The position numbers were made by a program, and so were the translations under genes. 64,000 nt of DNA from Weeksellaceae bacterium (GTDB lineage Bacteria > Bacteroidota > Bacteroidia > Flavobacteriales > Weeksellaceae): contig JAKLPS010000030.1 of the NCBI GenBank assembly GCA_022013695.1, positions 20,565-84,564 of the forward strand, written 5' to 3'. This document shows, piece after piece, positions 55,090 to 63,908 of this stretch (its first letter is position 1; every line of letters starts with the position of its first letter). Under the pieces are notes generated by a model. That model did not search any database. It was not told the origin of the DNA and saw only the letters and a list, made by a program, of their open reading frames with translations.

Positions 55090-57546
55090 ATGAAAATCAA
55101 CAATATATTTACCTTATTGGCCGTGGTCTTTTTCGGCATTTTTTCAAATGCTCAAAATGTACTTTCTGGCAAAGTGACCGATCAAAGCACGCAGTTGCCA
55201 CTTGCCGGTGCGGCTGTCAGCATCGGAGATCTGCACAAAACAACCCAAACGGATGCGGACGGCAACTTCGTCTTATCAGATATTCCTGCGGCTTCCTACG
55301 AGGTAGAAATCCGCTTTCCCGGCTACAAAAATGTCTCCAAAACCATCTCGGTAAACGGACAAACCACCGCAGATTTCGTTCTTGACAAGAGTACTACCGA
55401 GATTGCAGAAGTGGTGGTGACGGGATCTTCGAAATCGATGCAAATCAAAAAATCACCGCTCCCGATTGTCAGCATCGGCAAAGATTATTTGACGACCAAT
55501 CTTGCCACCAACGTGATTGATGCCATTTCAAAAATTCCGGGCGTAAGCGCTGTGACAACCGGCCCCAATGTTTCCAAACCTTATATCCGAGGGCTCGGGT
55601 TCAACAGGATTTTGACTTTGTATGACGGTGTGCGGCAGGAAGGCCAGCAGTGGGGCGACGAGCACGGCATCGAGGTGGACGACTACGGCATAGACAGGAT
55701 TGAGGTGATCAAAGGACCTGCAAGTCTCATGTACGGCTCCGATGCCTTGGCGGGTGTAGTCAACCTTATTCCCACGACTGTTGGAACTCCGAATAAGATT
55801 TCGGGATCTGTAACCACGGAATATCAGTCCAATAACGGGATGTTTGGCGGCTCGCTTTTTCTTACAGGAAATAAAAACGGTTTTGAATATGGCTTCAGGG
55901 CATCGAAGCGTTTCGCCAAAGATTATAAAAACAAAATAGACGGAAGGGTCTACAACACGGGTTTTGATGAAACTGCGGCCAATGCTTTCGTGGGCGTTCA
56001 CAAGAAATGGGGTTTTAGTCATTTGAATGTGTCGCTTTATGATAATTTGTAGGAAATCCCAGACGGGAGCCGAGATTCTCTCACGCGGAAATTTACGCAG
56101 CAGATTACAGAATTGGATGATTACCGGCCGATTGTTTCCAACAGCGAGCTCAATTCCTACAAAATAGGAGTCATCCACCAAAGAGTCCAGCATTACAGGG
56201 CTTTCCTGAAAAATAGCTTCTTCTTTGGAAGCAGCCGTCTGGATGCAAATTTTGCATTGCAGAGGAGCTGGCGAAGAGAGTACAGCCATCCCGAAGACCC
56301 TTACCAAGATGTTGCCGGACTTTTTTTGAAACTCAACACCTTTAATTATGATGTCAAATATTATCTGCCCGAGATAGATGGTTGGGAGATGACGGTTGGT
56401 GCGAACGGGATGTATCAGAAAAACAATGTAGATGCGGGAACGGAGTTTGTGATTCCGTCTTACAGGCAGTTTGATTTGGGCGCGTTTCTTCTTATCAAAA
56501 AAGACTTTAAAAAGCTAAGCGTTTCGGGCGGCGTCCGGTACGATTACAGGCATTTCAAAAATGAGAAACTTTTTACCAAACCCAATCCTGTAAGCGGCTT
56601 CGACCAAGCCGTTTTTGGCAACGATCGGGAAGATGCGGATCAGCCATTTCAAAAATATACGACATCGTTTGACGGATTTACGGGAAGCATTGGTCTTAGC
56701 TATGCAATTAACCATCAAGTCAGCATCAAAGCCAATTTTGCAAGAGGGTATAGAGCGCCAAATATTTCCGAAATATCGGCAAACGGGGTTCATCCGGGAA
56801 CAGGTTTTTATCAAATCGGGAACGATCAATTCAAACCGGAATTCAGCAATCAGGCAGATTTGGGTGCATCGTTTTCAAGTCGAAAAATAAATGCGGGCGC
56901 CAGCTTTTTCGTCAACAAAATTGATAATTATATATTCAACTCGCGGTTGCAAAGTGCTGCCGGAGGCGATTCCATCAGCGTGAGCGGTGGGCGGGAATAT
57001 CCGACTTACAAATTTCGTCAAGGGAAAGTTTTGCTGTACGGGATGGAAGCGAACATCGATTTTCACCTCATCGGCGATTTGCATTTTGAAAACTCCGCTT
57101 CCTTAATTTTGGGCAAAAACGAAAGTTTCTCGGGTTCCGAAAAAAATGATGGTAACAAATATGTCCCGCAGATTCCGCCATTGCGCTATGTGTCGGAGTT
57201 GAGATATGATTTGGCGAAAAATTCCAGATCCTTTTCCAAAACATTTGTGAAGTTGCAACTCCAATATACTGCTGATCAAAATAGGGTTTATTCTTATGAT
57301 GATACCGAAACGCCGACCCGTGGCTATACGCTCATCAACCTTGGTGCGGGAACCGGTATCAATGACAAAAACGGAAAAAACATTCTGGATGTTTATCTTT
57401 TGGCCAATAATATCTTTGATACCGCTTATCAGGATCATCTTAGCCGGCTGAAATATTTCGAGGAGTATGCAGCGTCGCCCAACGGACATCTCGGGATTTA
57501 CAATATGGGAAGAAACATCAGCATAAAATTGGTCAAGAATTTTTAA
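55090..57546 (+). pseudogene. TonB-dependent receptor interrupted by one in-frame amber codon
   Basis: The frame from 55090 to 57546 is continuous except for TAG at 56050-56052, within codons NLxEIPDGSRDSL where relatives of this type have glutamine. Without it the protein is 818 residues: signal peptide ending FFGIFSNAQ, carboxypeptidase-regulatory domain (GKVTDQSTQLPLAGAAVSIG), plug domain (VSAVTTGPNVSKPYIRGLGFNR, VIKGPASLMYGSDALAGVVNLI) and a 22-strand barrel that ends RNISIKLVKNF. A C to T change of CAG would explain it. It could be a real null allele, a readthrough case, or a sequencing error. Confidence 0.85.
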
Positions 57547-57675
57547 ATACTCTATCAGTCGGAATTTCAATGGATTATTTAAATTTTAACTGTCACAACA
57601 AATTCTAAATTTCTGGTACAAATGACGACTGCCGCTGACGCCTATTTTTTTATACAAATCACCGAAGGATTTAAT

Positions 57676-57706
57676 TTTGATGTTCCTCAAAATTTGCCTA
57701 CTTTTG
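57676..57706 (+). promoter_or_regulatory. Promoter of tig
   Basis: TTTG at 57676-57679, 19-bp spacer, TACTTTTG at 57699-57706; the trigger-factor ATG is 21 bp further on. Confidence 0.7.
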
Positions 57707-57726
57707 CAACCTAAAAATTTCAATTA

Positions 57727-59061
57727 ATGAACGTTACAGCTACAAACCACGACGAGGTAAGCGCATTGCTCACCGTAACGGTGGAAAAATCTGATTATAA
57801 AGAAAAAGTTGAAAAACAACTGCACAACTATGCCAAAAATGCTCAGATTCCCGGATTCAGAAAGGGAAAAGTGCCATTGAGTCTCATAAAAAAGCAGTAC
57901 GAAGCCGGGATCGCTTTTGAGGAGATCAACAAACAGGTGTCCGACGCTCTCAATGCTTATGTGAATGAAAATAAGCTGAGATTAGTGGGGCAGCCGGTTC
58001 CGCAACCCGTGAACGATTTCGATCACAATGCGGAGTCTTTGTCTGTAGCTTTTGAAGTGGGATATGAACCGGAATTTTCTGTGGATTTGAGTAAATATGA
58101 AGCGCCTCATTACAAAGTAGAAGCGTCGGACAAAGAAATTACAACCAGCATAGAAAATATGCAGAAACGTTTTGCAGAAAGAGTGCCAGAAGATAAAATT
58201 GGTAAAGATTCTTATGTGGCTTTGGAAATTTCGCAAGTTGTAGAAGATGATGCAGAAAGCGAGCACCACCACCATCCTAAAAATGTAACGATTTCTAAAG
58301 ATCAAAAGGCCGCGTACGATTTAGTTAAAAAATTAAAGAAAGACGAATCTATAAAAATTTCTAAAGAAGAACTGCAGACCAACGAAGAATTAGCTACTCA
58401 GCTTGGATTCTCGAAAGAGGATGCAGAACACCTTCATCACCAAGAGGTTGAGGTAAAAGTGAAAGACATCTACGGTCTAAAGCTTGCAGAACTCAACCAA
58501 GAATTGTTTGACAAAGTATATGGCAAAAATGTCATCACGAGCGAAGAAGAACTGAAAGCCCGCGTGAAAAAGGAACTCGACGAATATTTTCAGCAGAATG
58601 CAGATGTGCATTTCGTAAACAAAATCTTGCAGCAAGTGAATGAGAAAGAAGAGATCAGATTACCGGAAGAATTTCTTGTAAAATGGTTGGTTTTTTCTAA
58701 TGAAAATATTAAATCAGAAGAACAGGCTAAGGAAATCTTGGAAAATGAAAGAAACATCATCAAAGGTCAAATCCTAGAAGGCAAATTGATGAATGATAAT
58801 GACATCCAATTGGATTATGCCGAAATTCTGGGACAAGCTGAGCAATTGGTGAGAAACCAGCTTGCGATCTACGGCATCCACCATTTGGGTGATGATGAGG
58901 TTCAGAAATACGCCACAGAAATGCTAAAAGACGAAAATCAGCTACGGGAGATATCTTCGGAAGTGGCGATGGCCAAACTGAAAGATGTGATCTTGGAAAA
59001 ATCCAAGAAAAAAGAAACCAAAATCTCTCACGACGAGTTTCTGGAAGAATTGAAGAAATAA
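57727..59061 (+). CDS. tig: Trigger factor
   Basis: The ribosome-bound chaperone with prolyl isomerase domain; 444 residues. The ribosome-binding signature QIPGFRKGKVPLSLIKKQY is at about residues 41-59. The isomerase domain that follows is degenerate and contains two histidine clusters, SEHHHHPKN and AEHLHHQEV, unlike common bacterial forms. The C-terminal substrate-binding arms carry KILQQVNEKEEIRLPEEFLVKWL. It has its own promoter and a terminator at 59094-59122. Confidence 0.95.
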   Translation: MNVTATNHDEVSALLTVTVEKSDYKEKVEKQLHNYAKNAQIPGFRKGKVPLSLIKKQYEAGIAFEEINKQVSDALNAYVNENKLRLVGQPVPQPVNDFDHNAESLSVAFEVGYEPEFSVDLSKYEAPHYKVEASDKEITTSIENMQKRFAERVPEDKIGKDSYVALEISQVVEDDAESEHHHHPKNVTISKDQKAAYDLVKKLKKDESIKISKEELQTNEELATQLGFSKEDAEHLHHQEVEVKVKDIYGLKLAELNQELFDKVYGKNVITSEEELKARVKKELDEYFQQNADVHFVNKILQQVNEKEEIRLPEEFLVKWLVFSNENIKSEEQAKEILENERNIIKGQILEGKLMNDNDIQLDYAEILGQAEQLVRNQLAIYGIHHLGDDEVQKYATEMLKDENQLREISSEVAMAKLKDVILEKSKKKETKISHDEFLEELKK

Positions 59062-59093
59062 TTAATTCTCAATTGTAAAATTGTAAAGTAAAG

Positions 59094-59122
59094 AGCGATC
59101 CAAAATCTGGATCGTTTTTTTT
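59094..59122 (+). terminator. Terminator of tig
   Basis: Stem CGATCCA (59096-59102) / TGGATCG (59108-59114) extended by a wobble and an A:T pair, 5-nt loop, then eight T. Confidence 0.85.
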
Positions 59123-59204
59123 ATGCCTACTAAATTAGAGAATTGTATTCTAACCTCGAATTTTTAACTTCTAACTTCTAATTTTTAACTTCTTTTTTGC
59201 TAAA

Positions 59205-60092
59205 TTAAAAATTCAAAAACAACCTGGGATTGATCGGCTGATTATTTTTGTGAACTTCATAATGAAGATGGGGTCCTGTAGATCTTCCCGTATTTCCGGC
59301 TTTAGCAATGACTTGTCCAACTTTCACTCTGTCATTGGTCTCAACCAAAATCTGCGAAAGATGACCGTAAAGCGTCGCCAAACTGTTCCCGTGTTCTACG
59401 ATGATACAGTTTCCGTAGCCGCCTTTTACACCTGCGAAGATCACTTTTCCCGCAGCAGCACAATGCACCGGACTTCCAAAATTAACGGCGATGTCCAGTC
59501 CTTTGTGAAACTGCATTTGGTCTTGTTCAGATGGCGCATTGCTGGACGCATTTTTGTCTTCTTTTATGATCGCTTGTCTTTTGATCACGTTGCCTAAGCT
59601 GTCTTTTTCTTCAGCAATATTAGATTTGTTTTCTGGTTTTGAAGGATCAGCTTTTGGAGGAATCGGATTTTTTCTCATTCCGAAGTTGGAAGAAATATAG
59701 CCGTCAGCCGGGATTCCCAAAGGAACTTGTTGCAGTTTTTGTTCGAGATCAATCAGATATTGGCTGTATCGGTTGCTGACCTTGGCAAGATAAACTTTGT
59801 TTTGAAGGCTGTCTTTTGCAAGTTTTTGGAGGTGCAGATTGGAAATATTTTTGGATGTCAAGAATGCATCGATGTCTCTGATGCTTTGATCGACGAGGGC
59901 GAGGTCGGTTTTCAGCTGAAGATGATCGATGCTGTCTTTTTCGCTATTAATTTTCACCAGATTCACCTCATAGACTTTGTCGCCGATGCCGTTGTACAGT
60001 TTTGCAATGACCAAAGCCTGAACAAAACAGACGAGTAGCAGCAAAATAAGCACTATGTTTTTTTTCTTTTTCGACTTCAGAAATTTGACCAT
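59205..60092 (-). CDS. M23-family peptidoglycan endopeptidase
   Basis: A 295-residue membrane-anchored peptidase. The ATG at 60092 (MVKFLKSKKKKNIVLILLLLVC) gives a charged N-tail and one transmembrane helix; the upstream frame to 60119 begins at a TTG and is rejected. A coiled-coil-like stretch covers about 30-120. The LytM domain has FHKGLDIAVNFGSPV (metal ligands His and Asp) and GPHLHYEVHKNN (HxH). It should cut cell-wall cross-links. It is divergent from gpsA (185 bp between starts). Confidence 0.9.
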   Translation of the reverse strand: MVKFLKSKKKKNIVLILLLLVCFVQALVIAKLYNGIGDKVYEVNLVKINSEKDSIDHLQLKTDLALVDQSIRDIDAFLTSKNISNLHLQKLAKDSLQNKVYLAKVSNRYSQYLIDLEQKLQQVPLGIPADGYISSNFGMRKNPIPPKADPSKPENKSNIAEEKDSLGNVIKRQAIIKEDKNASSNAPSEQDQMQFHKGLDIAVNFGSPVHCAAAGKVIFAGVKGGYGNCIIVEHGNSLATLYGHLSQILVETNDRVKVGQVIAKAGNTGRSTGPHLHYEVHKNNQPINPRLFLNF

Positions 60093-60277
60093 CGACCGTT
60101 GTTTTAGAATGGATTGCAAAAGTAAGAAAAATTTATTTTTGTCAATATCAATCGGTGTTGCGAATATTTTTAGGCTTAATAAAAGTTAATTATTCTTAAA
60201 TTATTGTAAAACCAAACTTTGGCTTATCTAAATTGACAAATTGCAGTAGATTTGTAATCTTAGAATAAAGGGAATTG

Positions 60278-61321
60278 ATGTTTACAAATGAAAATGCCGA
60301 AAGAATGACCAAGAAATCGACAAAATCCTCAGTAGCAGTCCGCGTTGGCGTTTTAGGAAGCGGAAGTTTTGGAACGGCCATTGTCAAAATGCTTCTGGAA
60401 AATTGCAAAGTTGTGAACTGGTGCGTCCGGAACGAATTCGTGAAAGGAGCCATCGAACAGCGGGGGCATAATCCCAACTATCTTACCACCGTTTGGTTCA
60501 ACACGAAGCGATTACAGCTCACAACGGATATCAACGAGTTGGTTACCAATAGCGATGTCGTCATCTTGGCTGTTCCGTCCATTTATTTATCGGAAACGAT
60601 GGAAAAAATGACCTGCGACTACCAGGGAAAATTGTTTTGCTCGGCCATCAAAGGGATTGTCCCCAAGCATAATGACATCGTGGCGCATTATCTTAGAGAT
60701 CAATTCAAAATCGGATTCAAAAATCAAGCGGTGATTGCCGGCCCTTGCCACGCAGAGGAAGTTGCGATGGAAAGACTTTCTTACCTCACCGTGGCCGTTG
60801 CAGAAAAAGAAGATTCTGATGTTTTGCAAAGCATTTTATCCTCTTTTTATATTAAAGTCAATACGAGTTGCGATATTCTCGGCAACGAATATTCGGCGGT
60901 TCTCAAAAATATTTACGCCATTGGAGCGGGTATTGCGAGTGGTTTAGGGTATGGCGACAACTTTATTGCTGTGTATGTGTCCAACGCCATCCGCGAGATG
61001 GAGACTTTTCTGCAAGCCATTTATCCGGAAGCCCGAGATGTGAATGACAGTGCCTATCTCGGCGACTTGATTGTAACGGCCTATTCACTATTCTCGAGAA
61101 ACCGGAGCCTTGGAAATCTTATTGGGAAAGGTTACACGGTGAAATCTGCGATCCAATCGATGAGTATGGTAGCAGAAGGCTATTATGCCACGAAAGGGAT
61201 CTACGCCATCTGCGAAGAGAAGAAGCTGAAATTGCCCATCATCAATGCCATTTATGATATCTTATATGAAGGGAAAAGCGCAGAGAAGCAATTCGCAAAA
61301 TTGACGGATCGCTTGACATAG
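60278..61321 (+). CDS. gpsA: NAD(P)H-dependent glycerol-3-phosphate dehydrogenase
   Basis: Makes sn-glycerol 3-phosphate for phospholipid synthesis. The 347 residues begin (ATG 60278; ATG 60305 is an alternative) with a basic tail, then GVLGSGSFGTAIVKML, the dinucleotide-binding loop. VIAGPCHAEEVAMERLSYLTVAV and NIYAIGAGIASGLGYGDN hold the substrate and catalytic lysine regions, and DLIVTAYSLFSRNRSLGNLIG follows. A TAGATTTG box at 60247-60254, with a TTTG 25 bp before it, is a weak promoter candidate. Confidence 0.93.
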   Translation: MFTNENAERMTKKSTKSSVAVRVGVLGSGSFGTAIVKMLLENCKVVNWCVRNEFVKGAIEQRGHNPNYLTTVWFNTKRLQLTTDINELVTNSDVVILAVPSIYLSETMEKMTCDYQGKLFCSAIKGIVPKHNDIVAHYLRDQFKIGFKNQAVIAGPCHAEEVAMERLSYLTVAVAEKEDSDVLQSILSSFYIKVNTSCDILGNEYSAVLKNIYAIGAGIASGLGYGDNFIAVYVSNAIREMETFLQAIYPEARDVNDSAYLGDLIVTAYSLFSRNRSLGNLIGKGYTVKSAIQSMSMVAEGYYATKGIYAICEEKKLKLPIINAIYDILYEGKSAEKQFAKLTDRLT

Positions 61322-61533
61322 TAATTTTAATCAAATTTCTTTACCACCAACCTTAGACGGAGGAAGATTGATTCAAAATTTCACCAACATTACATCATTT
61401 AGGGTTTATGGGAATTAATTTTTATGACGTTTAAACAGCCTAATGATTAATTAACAAAACATTACGGTTTTCTATGATTTGATTGGAATGGATTTTGCGA
61501 AATTCGATTAGTTATAACATAAAACAAACATCA

Positions 61534-61866
61534 ATGAAATATTCCAGATTCAAATTGGCTCAGGAAGCCATCAAACACAAAGGATTTTTGCAGAAGATTC
61601 CCGCAACGTACAGAATGTTTAAGTATTGGCGATCCGGAGAATATCAAATGAAGCTGATTGATGTTTTGGTGCCTGCACTGGCCTTAATATATGTCATTTC
61701 GCCAATAGATTTCATTCCAGATTTTTTTCCTTTTATAGGAGCTTTGGATGATTTGGCCATATTAGCATTGGCGATCCCGATGCTGATGAAAGAAGTTGAC
61801 AAATTCCTTTTTTGGGAAAGTCAGAAGAGAAATCCAGAAATTCAGGATGCTGAAATAGTTGAATAA
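61534..61866 (+). CDS. YkvA-family (DUF1232) membrane protein
   Basis: A 110-residue protein; the ATG at 61534 (MKYSRFKLAQEAIK) is preferred over 61483, whose extra residues look random. The core ISPIDFIPDFFPFIGALDDLAILALAIP is the DUF1232/YkvA signature, with two hydrophobic helices around it. The family role is unknown. A strong bidirectional terminator follows at 61867-61902. Confidence 0.85.
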   Translation: MKYSRFKLAQEAIKHKGFLQKIPATYRMFKYWRSGEYQMKLIDVLVPALALIYVISPIDFIPDFFPFIGALDDLAILALAIPMLMKEVDKFLFWESQKRNPEIQDAEIVE

Positions 61867-61902
61867 AAAAATCCCGATTCAAAAAAGTGAATCGGGATTT
61901 TT
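61867..61902. terminator. Bidirectional terminator between the YkvA-like and NifU-like genes
   Basis: A 14-bp stem (61867-61880 with 61889-61902, core ATCCCGATTC / GAATCGGGAT) and 8-nt loop with A-run before and T-run after, working in both directions. Confidence 0.92.
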
Positions 61903-61907
61903 TATTT

Positions 61908-62156
61908 TTAAACGCTGACGACTTCTTCAATCTCCGGAGCGCGTTGCTTGATGGTGCTTTCGATACCGAGCTTCATGGTAGAACTGCTGATGCCGCAACT
62001 GGAGCAGCTTCCCAACAATTTAACGAACACTTTCTTCTCCTGAACGTCCACCAATTCTATATCGCCGCCATCTTTCTGTAGAAACGGTCGGATACTGTCC
62101 AAAGCCTCCATCACCTTGGTTACCAGTGCTTCGTGAATTTGATTCGTATGATTCAT
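61908..62156 (-). CDS. NifU-domain Fe-S protein
   Basis: An 82-residue NifU C-terminal domain protein that carries or transfers Fe-S clusters. The CSSC pair (Cys51, Cys54) and the lead-in LQKDGGDIELVDV agree with the family. It lies 74 bp downstream of the Mrp-like gene on the same strand, a pairing that suits Fe-S delivery. The suf cluster elsewhere in the window gives it a source of clusters. Confidence 0.92.
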   Translation of the reverse strand: MNHTNQIHEALVTKVMEALDSIRPFLQKDGGDIELVDVQEKKVFVKLLGSCSSCGISSSTMKLGIESTIKQRAPEIEEVVSV

Positions 62157-62230
62157 TTTATAATTTTTCTTAATGCCTACCCCTTCAAAATTTCTACGAA
62201 ATTTGGCAACCTCTTCAAAGAAGGGGACTT

Positions 62231-63334
62231 CTATTTCTTCGGGGAGCAGCCTGCCATCGTGGTGATTTTCACGGCTTCTGTGGGAGGCAGACTTTTATTT
62301 CGTTCTACCAAACTTTCTATCAGATTCTGCGCCGTTTTGATGTAAATGTCAGAAATCTGAGAGTTTTCCTGAAGCGCCGCTGGCCTTCCGACATCGCCCG
62401 CTTCGCGGATGCTTTGGATCAAAGGAATCTCTCCCAAAACCGGAATTCCGAGATCTTCTGCCATAAACTGAGCCCCTTGCTTGCCAAAGATATAATATTT
62501 ATTCTCAGGTAATTCTTCCGGTGTGAAATAAGCCATATTTTCGATCAGTCCCAAAACCGGAATGTTGATACTTTCCATATTGAACATCGCGATTCCCTTT
62601 CTCACATCCGCCAAAGCAACGTGTTGAGGCGTACTCACGATCACAGCACCCGTCACCGGAACTTCCTGAATGATAGACAAATGAATGTCACCGGTTCCAG
62701 GAGGAAGGTCGATCAGCAAGAAATCCAATTCGCCCCAATCCGCATCGCGGATCATTTGATTCAAGGCCTTGGAAGCCATTGGTCCTCTCCAAACCACCGC
62801 TTGATTTGCGCCCGAAAAATAACCGATGGACAACATTTTCACGCCGTAATTTTCGATTGGCTTCATTAGGTTTCTGCCGTTTATTTCGACAGAGATTGGT
62901 TTTTGACCGTCCGTATCCATCATTGTCGGGACAGACGGGCCGTAGATATCCGCATCCAGCAAACCCACTTTGAAACCCATTTTTGCCAGCGTCACCGCAA
63001 GGTTTGCCGCAACAGTAGATTTCCCAACGCCGCCTTTTCCGGAAGCGATGGCGATAATATTTTGAATGCCGGGAATTTGCCTTCCCTTGATTTCGTTCGC
63101 CGGCGGCGGAGGCAATTCCGGAGAAGTAATTTTCAGTTTAAGATTTACGTGTTCTCCAAATTCCGAAGCAAATGCCTGCTTCATAGCCACTTCCAGTTTC
63201 TTTTTCTCGTGCATGGCCGGCGAGTGGGCCGTCATATCGATATAAATATCATCGCCCATCACCTGGAAATTATTCACCAGATCTTCCACTTCAATTTCTT
63301 TCAGGAAATCCTGAACTTTTGCTTTCGTCAGCAT
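62231..63334 (-). CDS. Mrp/NBP35-family Fe-S carrier ATPase
   Basis: A 367-residue P-loop protein with an N-terminal MIP18-like domain (1-90) and the deviant Walker A GKGGVGKST at residues 99-107. FLLIDLPPGTGDIHLSIIQ is the second nucleotide motif. The expected CxxC pair near the C-terminus is not clear: the region reads LIENMAYFTPEELPENKYYIFGKQG, without the two cysteines found in many Mrp proteins, so cluster binding may be absent. The TAAATTTG box at 63358-63365 lies on the minus strand just upstream. NifU follows downstream. Confidence 0.9.
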   Translation of the reverse strand: MLTKAKVQDFLKEIEVEDLVNNFQVMGDDIYIDMTAHSPAMHEKKKLEVAMKQAFASEFGEHVNLKLKITSPELPPPPANEIKGRQIPGIQNIIAIASGKGGVGKSTVAANLAVTLAKMGFKVGLLDADIYGPSVPTMMDTDGQKPISVEINGRNLMKPIENYGVKMLSIGYFSGANQAVVWRGPMASKALNQMIRDADWGELDFLLIDLPPGTGDIHLSIIQEVPVTGAVIVSTPQHVALADVRKGIAMFNMESINIPVLGLIENMAYFTPEELPENKYYIFGKQGAQFMAEDLGIPVLGEIPLIQSIREAGDVGRPAALQENSQISDIYIKTAQNLIESLVERNKSLPPTEAVKITTMAGCSPKK

Positions 63335-63452
63335 AAAAATTTTGATTCTTAAAGCAACAAATTTACGGATTTTAAAATTAATTTAGAATCAATACGTTTT
63401 GTGATTTTGTCTATGCTGATGATTTTTGGCAGGTTAAGATTTAAAATATTGA

Positions 63453-63566
63453 GGAGCCGGGAACCTGCTGTCCGTTGCAATCTTTTTTGCTCCACGTTTC
63501 CAGTTCAAATAGAATCTTAATCCCAGCAAAAAAGGATTTCCACTACCATCAGGGCTAGGGATGTCA
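63453..63566 (-). repeat. Structured intergenic repeat, copy C
   Basis: Read on the minus strand: CTAGCCCTGATGGTAGTGG, then AAATCCTTTTTTGC, a variable loop, GCAAAAAAGATTGC, ACGGACAGCAGGTT and a final GGCTCC. Pairing is kept with covariation: CCTG..TG with CA..CAGG here, against CCCG..TG with CA..CGGG in copy A; AATC pairs GATT around the bulged C. Confidence 0.75.
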
Positions 63567-63577
63567 ATATCGATTTA

Positions 63578-63895
63578 CTATTTGTCTTTAATTAAAATCT
63601 CAGGCATTTTTTTCCAAATCATTATGTTTAATAGATTCTCTCTTTCCGTCGATAGTCCTTCTAAAAATTTCGTTATATTATTATCATAACTTCTTTTAGA
63701 GTAAGAATAAATGAGTAAGGCCTTTTGATGATTTTCAAGTTCGATTTGTTTGTATCTATAAATAATAAATTCGACAATATTAAACTCTCCATTTTTTTCT
63801 ACACTTAAAAAACAATCACTGTTGTCCGATAAAAACAGATAAAAAAGAAGCCAAATTAATGGCTTCTTAAAACTTATCGTAATTTTGAGTTGCAA
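63578..63895 (-). CDS. Possible small protein of unknown function
   Basis: A 105-residue frame whose first 30 residues (SFKKPLIWLLFYLFLSDN) are hydrophobic and whose remainder (YRYKQIELENHQKALLIYSYSK) is basic. I do not recognise it. A hairpin AAGAAGCCA/TGGCTTCTT at 63845-63868 lies over its first codons and has a T-run in the minus direction, as a terminator would, which argues against a start there. It may be IS-flanking noise; alternatively its true start is further downstream. Confidence 0.3.
   Translation of the reverse strand: MQLKITISFKKPLIWLLFYLFLSDNSDCFLSVEKNGEFNIVEFIIYRYKQIELENHQKALLIYSYSKRSYDNNITKFLEGLSTERENLLNIMIWKKMPEILIKDK
63845..63868 (-). terminator. Hairpin with T-run near the IS4 edge
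   Basis: Perfect 9-bp stem (AAGAAGCCA at 63845-63853, TGGCTTCTT at 63860-63868), 6-nt loop; the minus strand continues TTTTTTATC. It may block transcription running leftward out of the element. Confidence 0.55.
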
Positions 63896-63908
63896 AAATC
63901 AAATAACG

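Noticed and set aside
58250..58290. Histidine run in tig as a cloning tag or artefact
   Set aside because: It lies inside the reading frame in natural context, with four histidines and a second cluster further on; no vector sequence is near.
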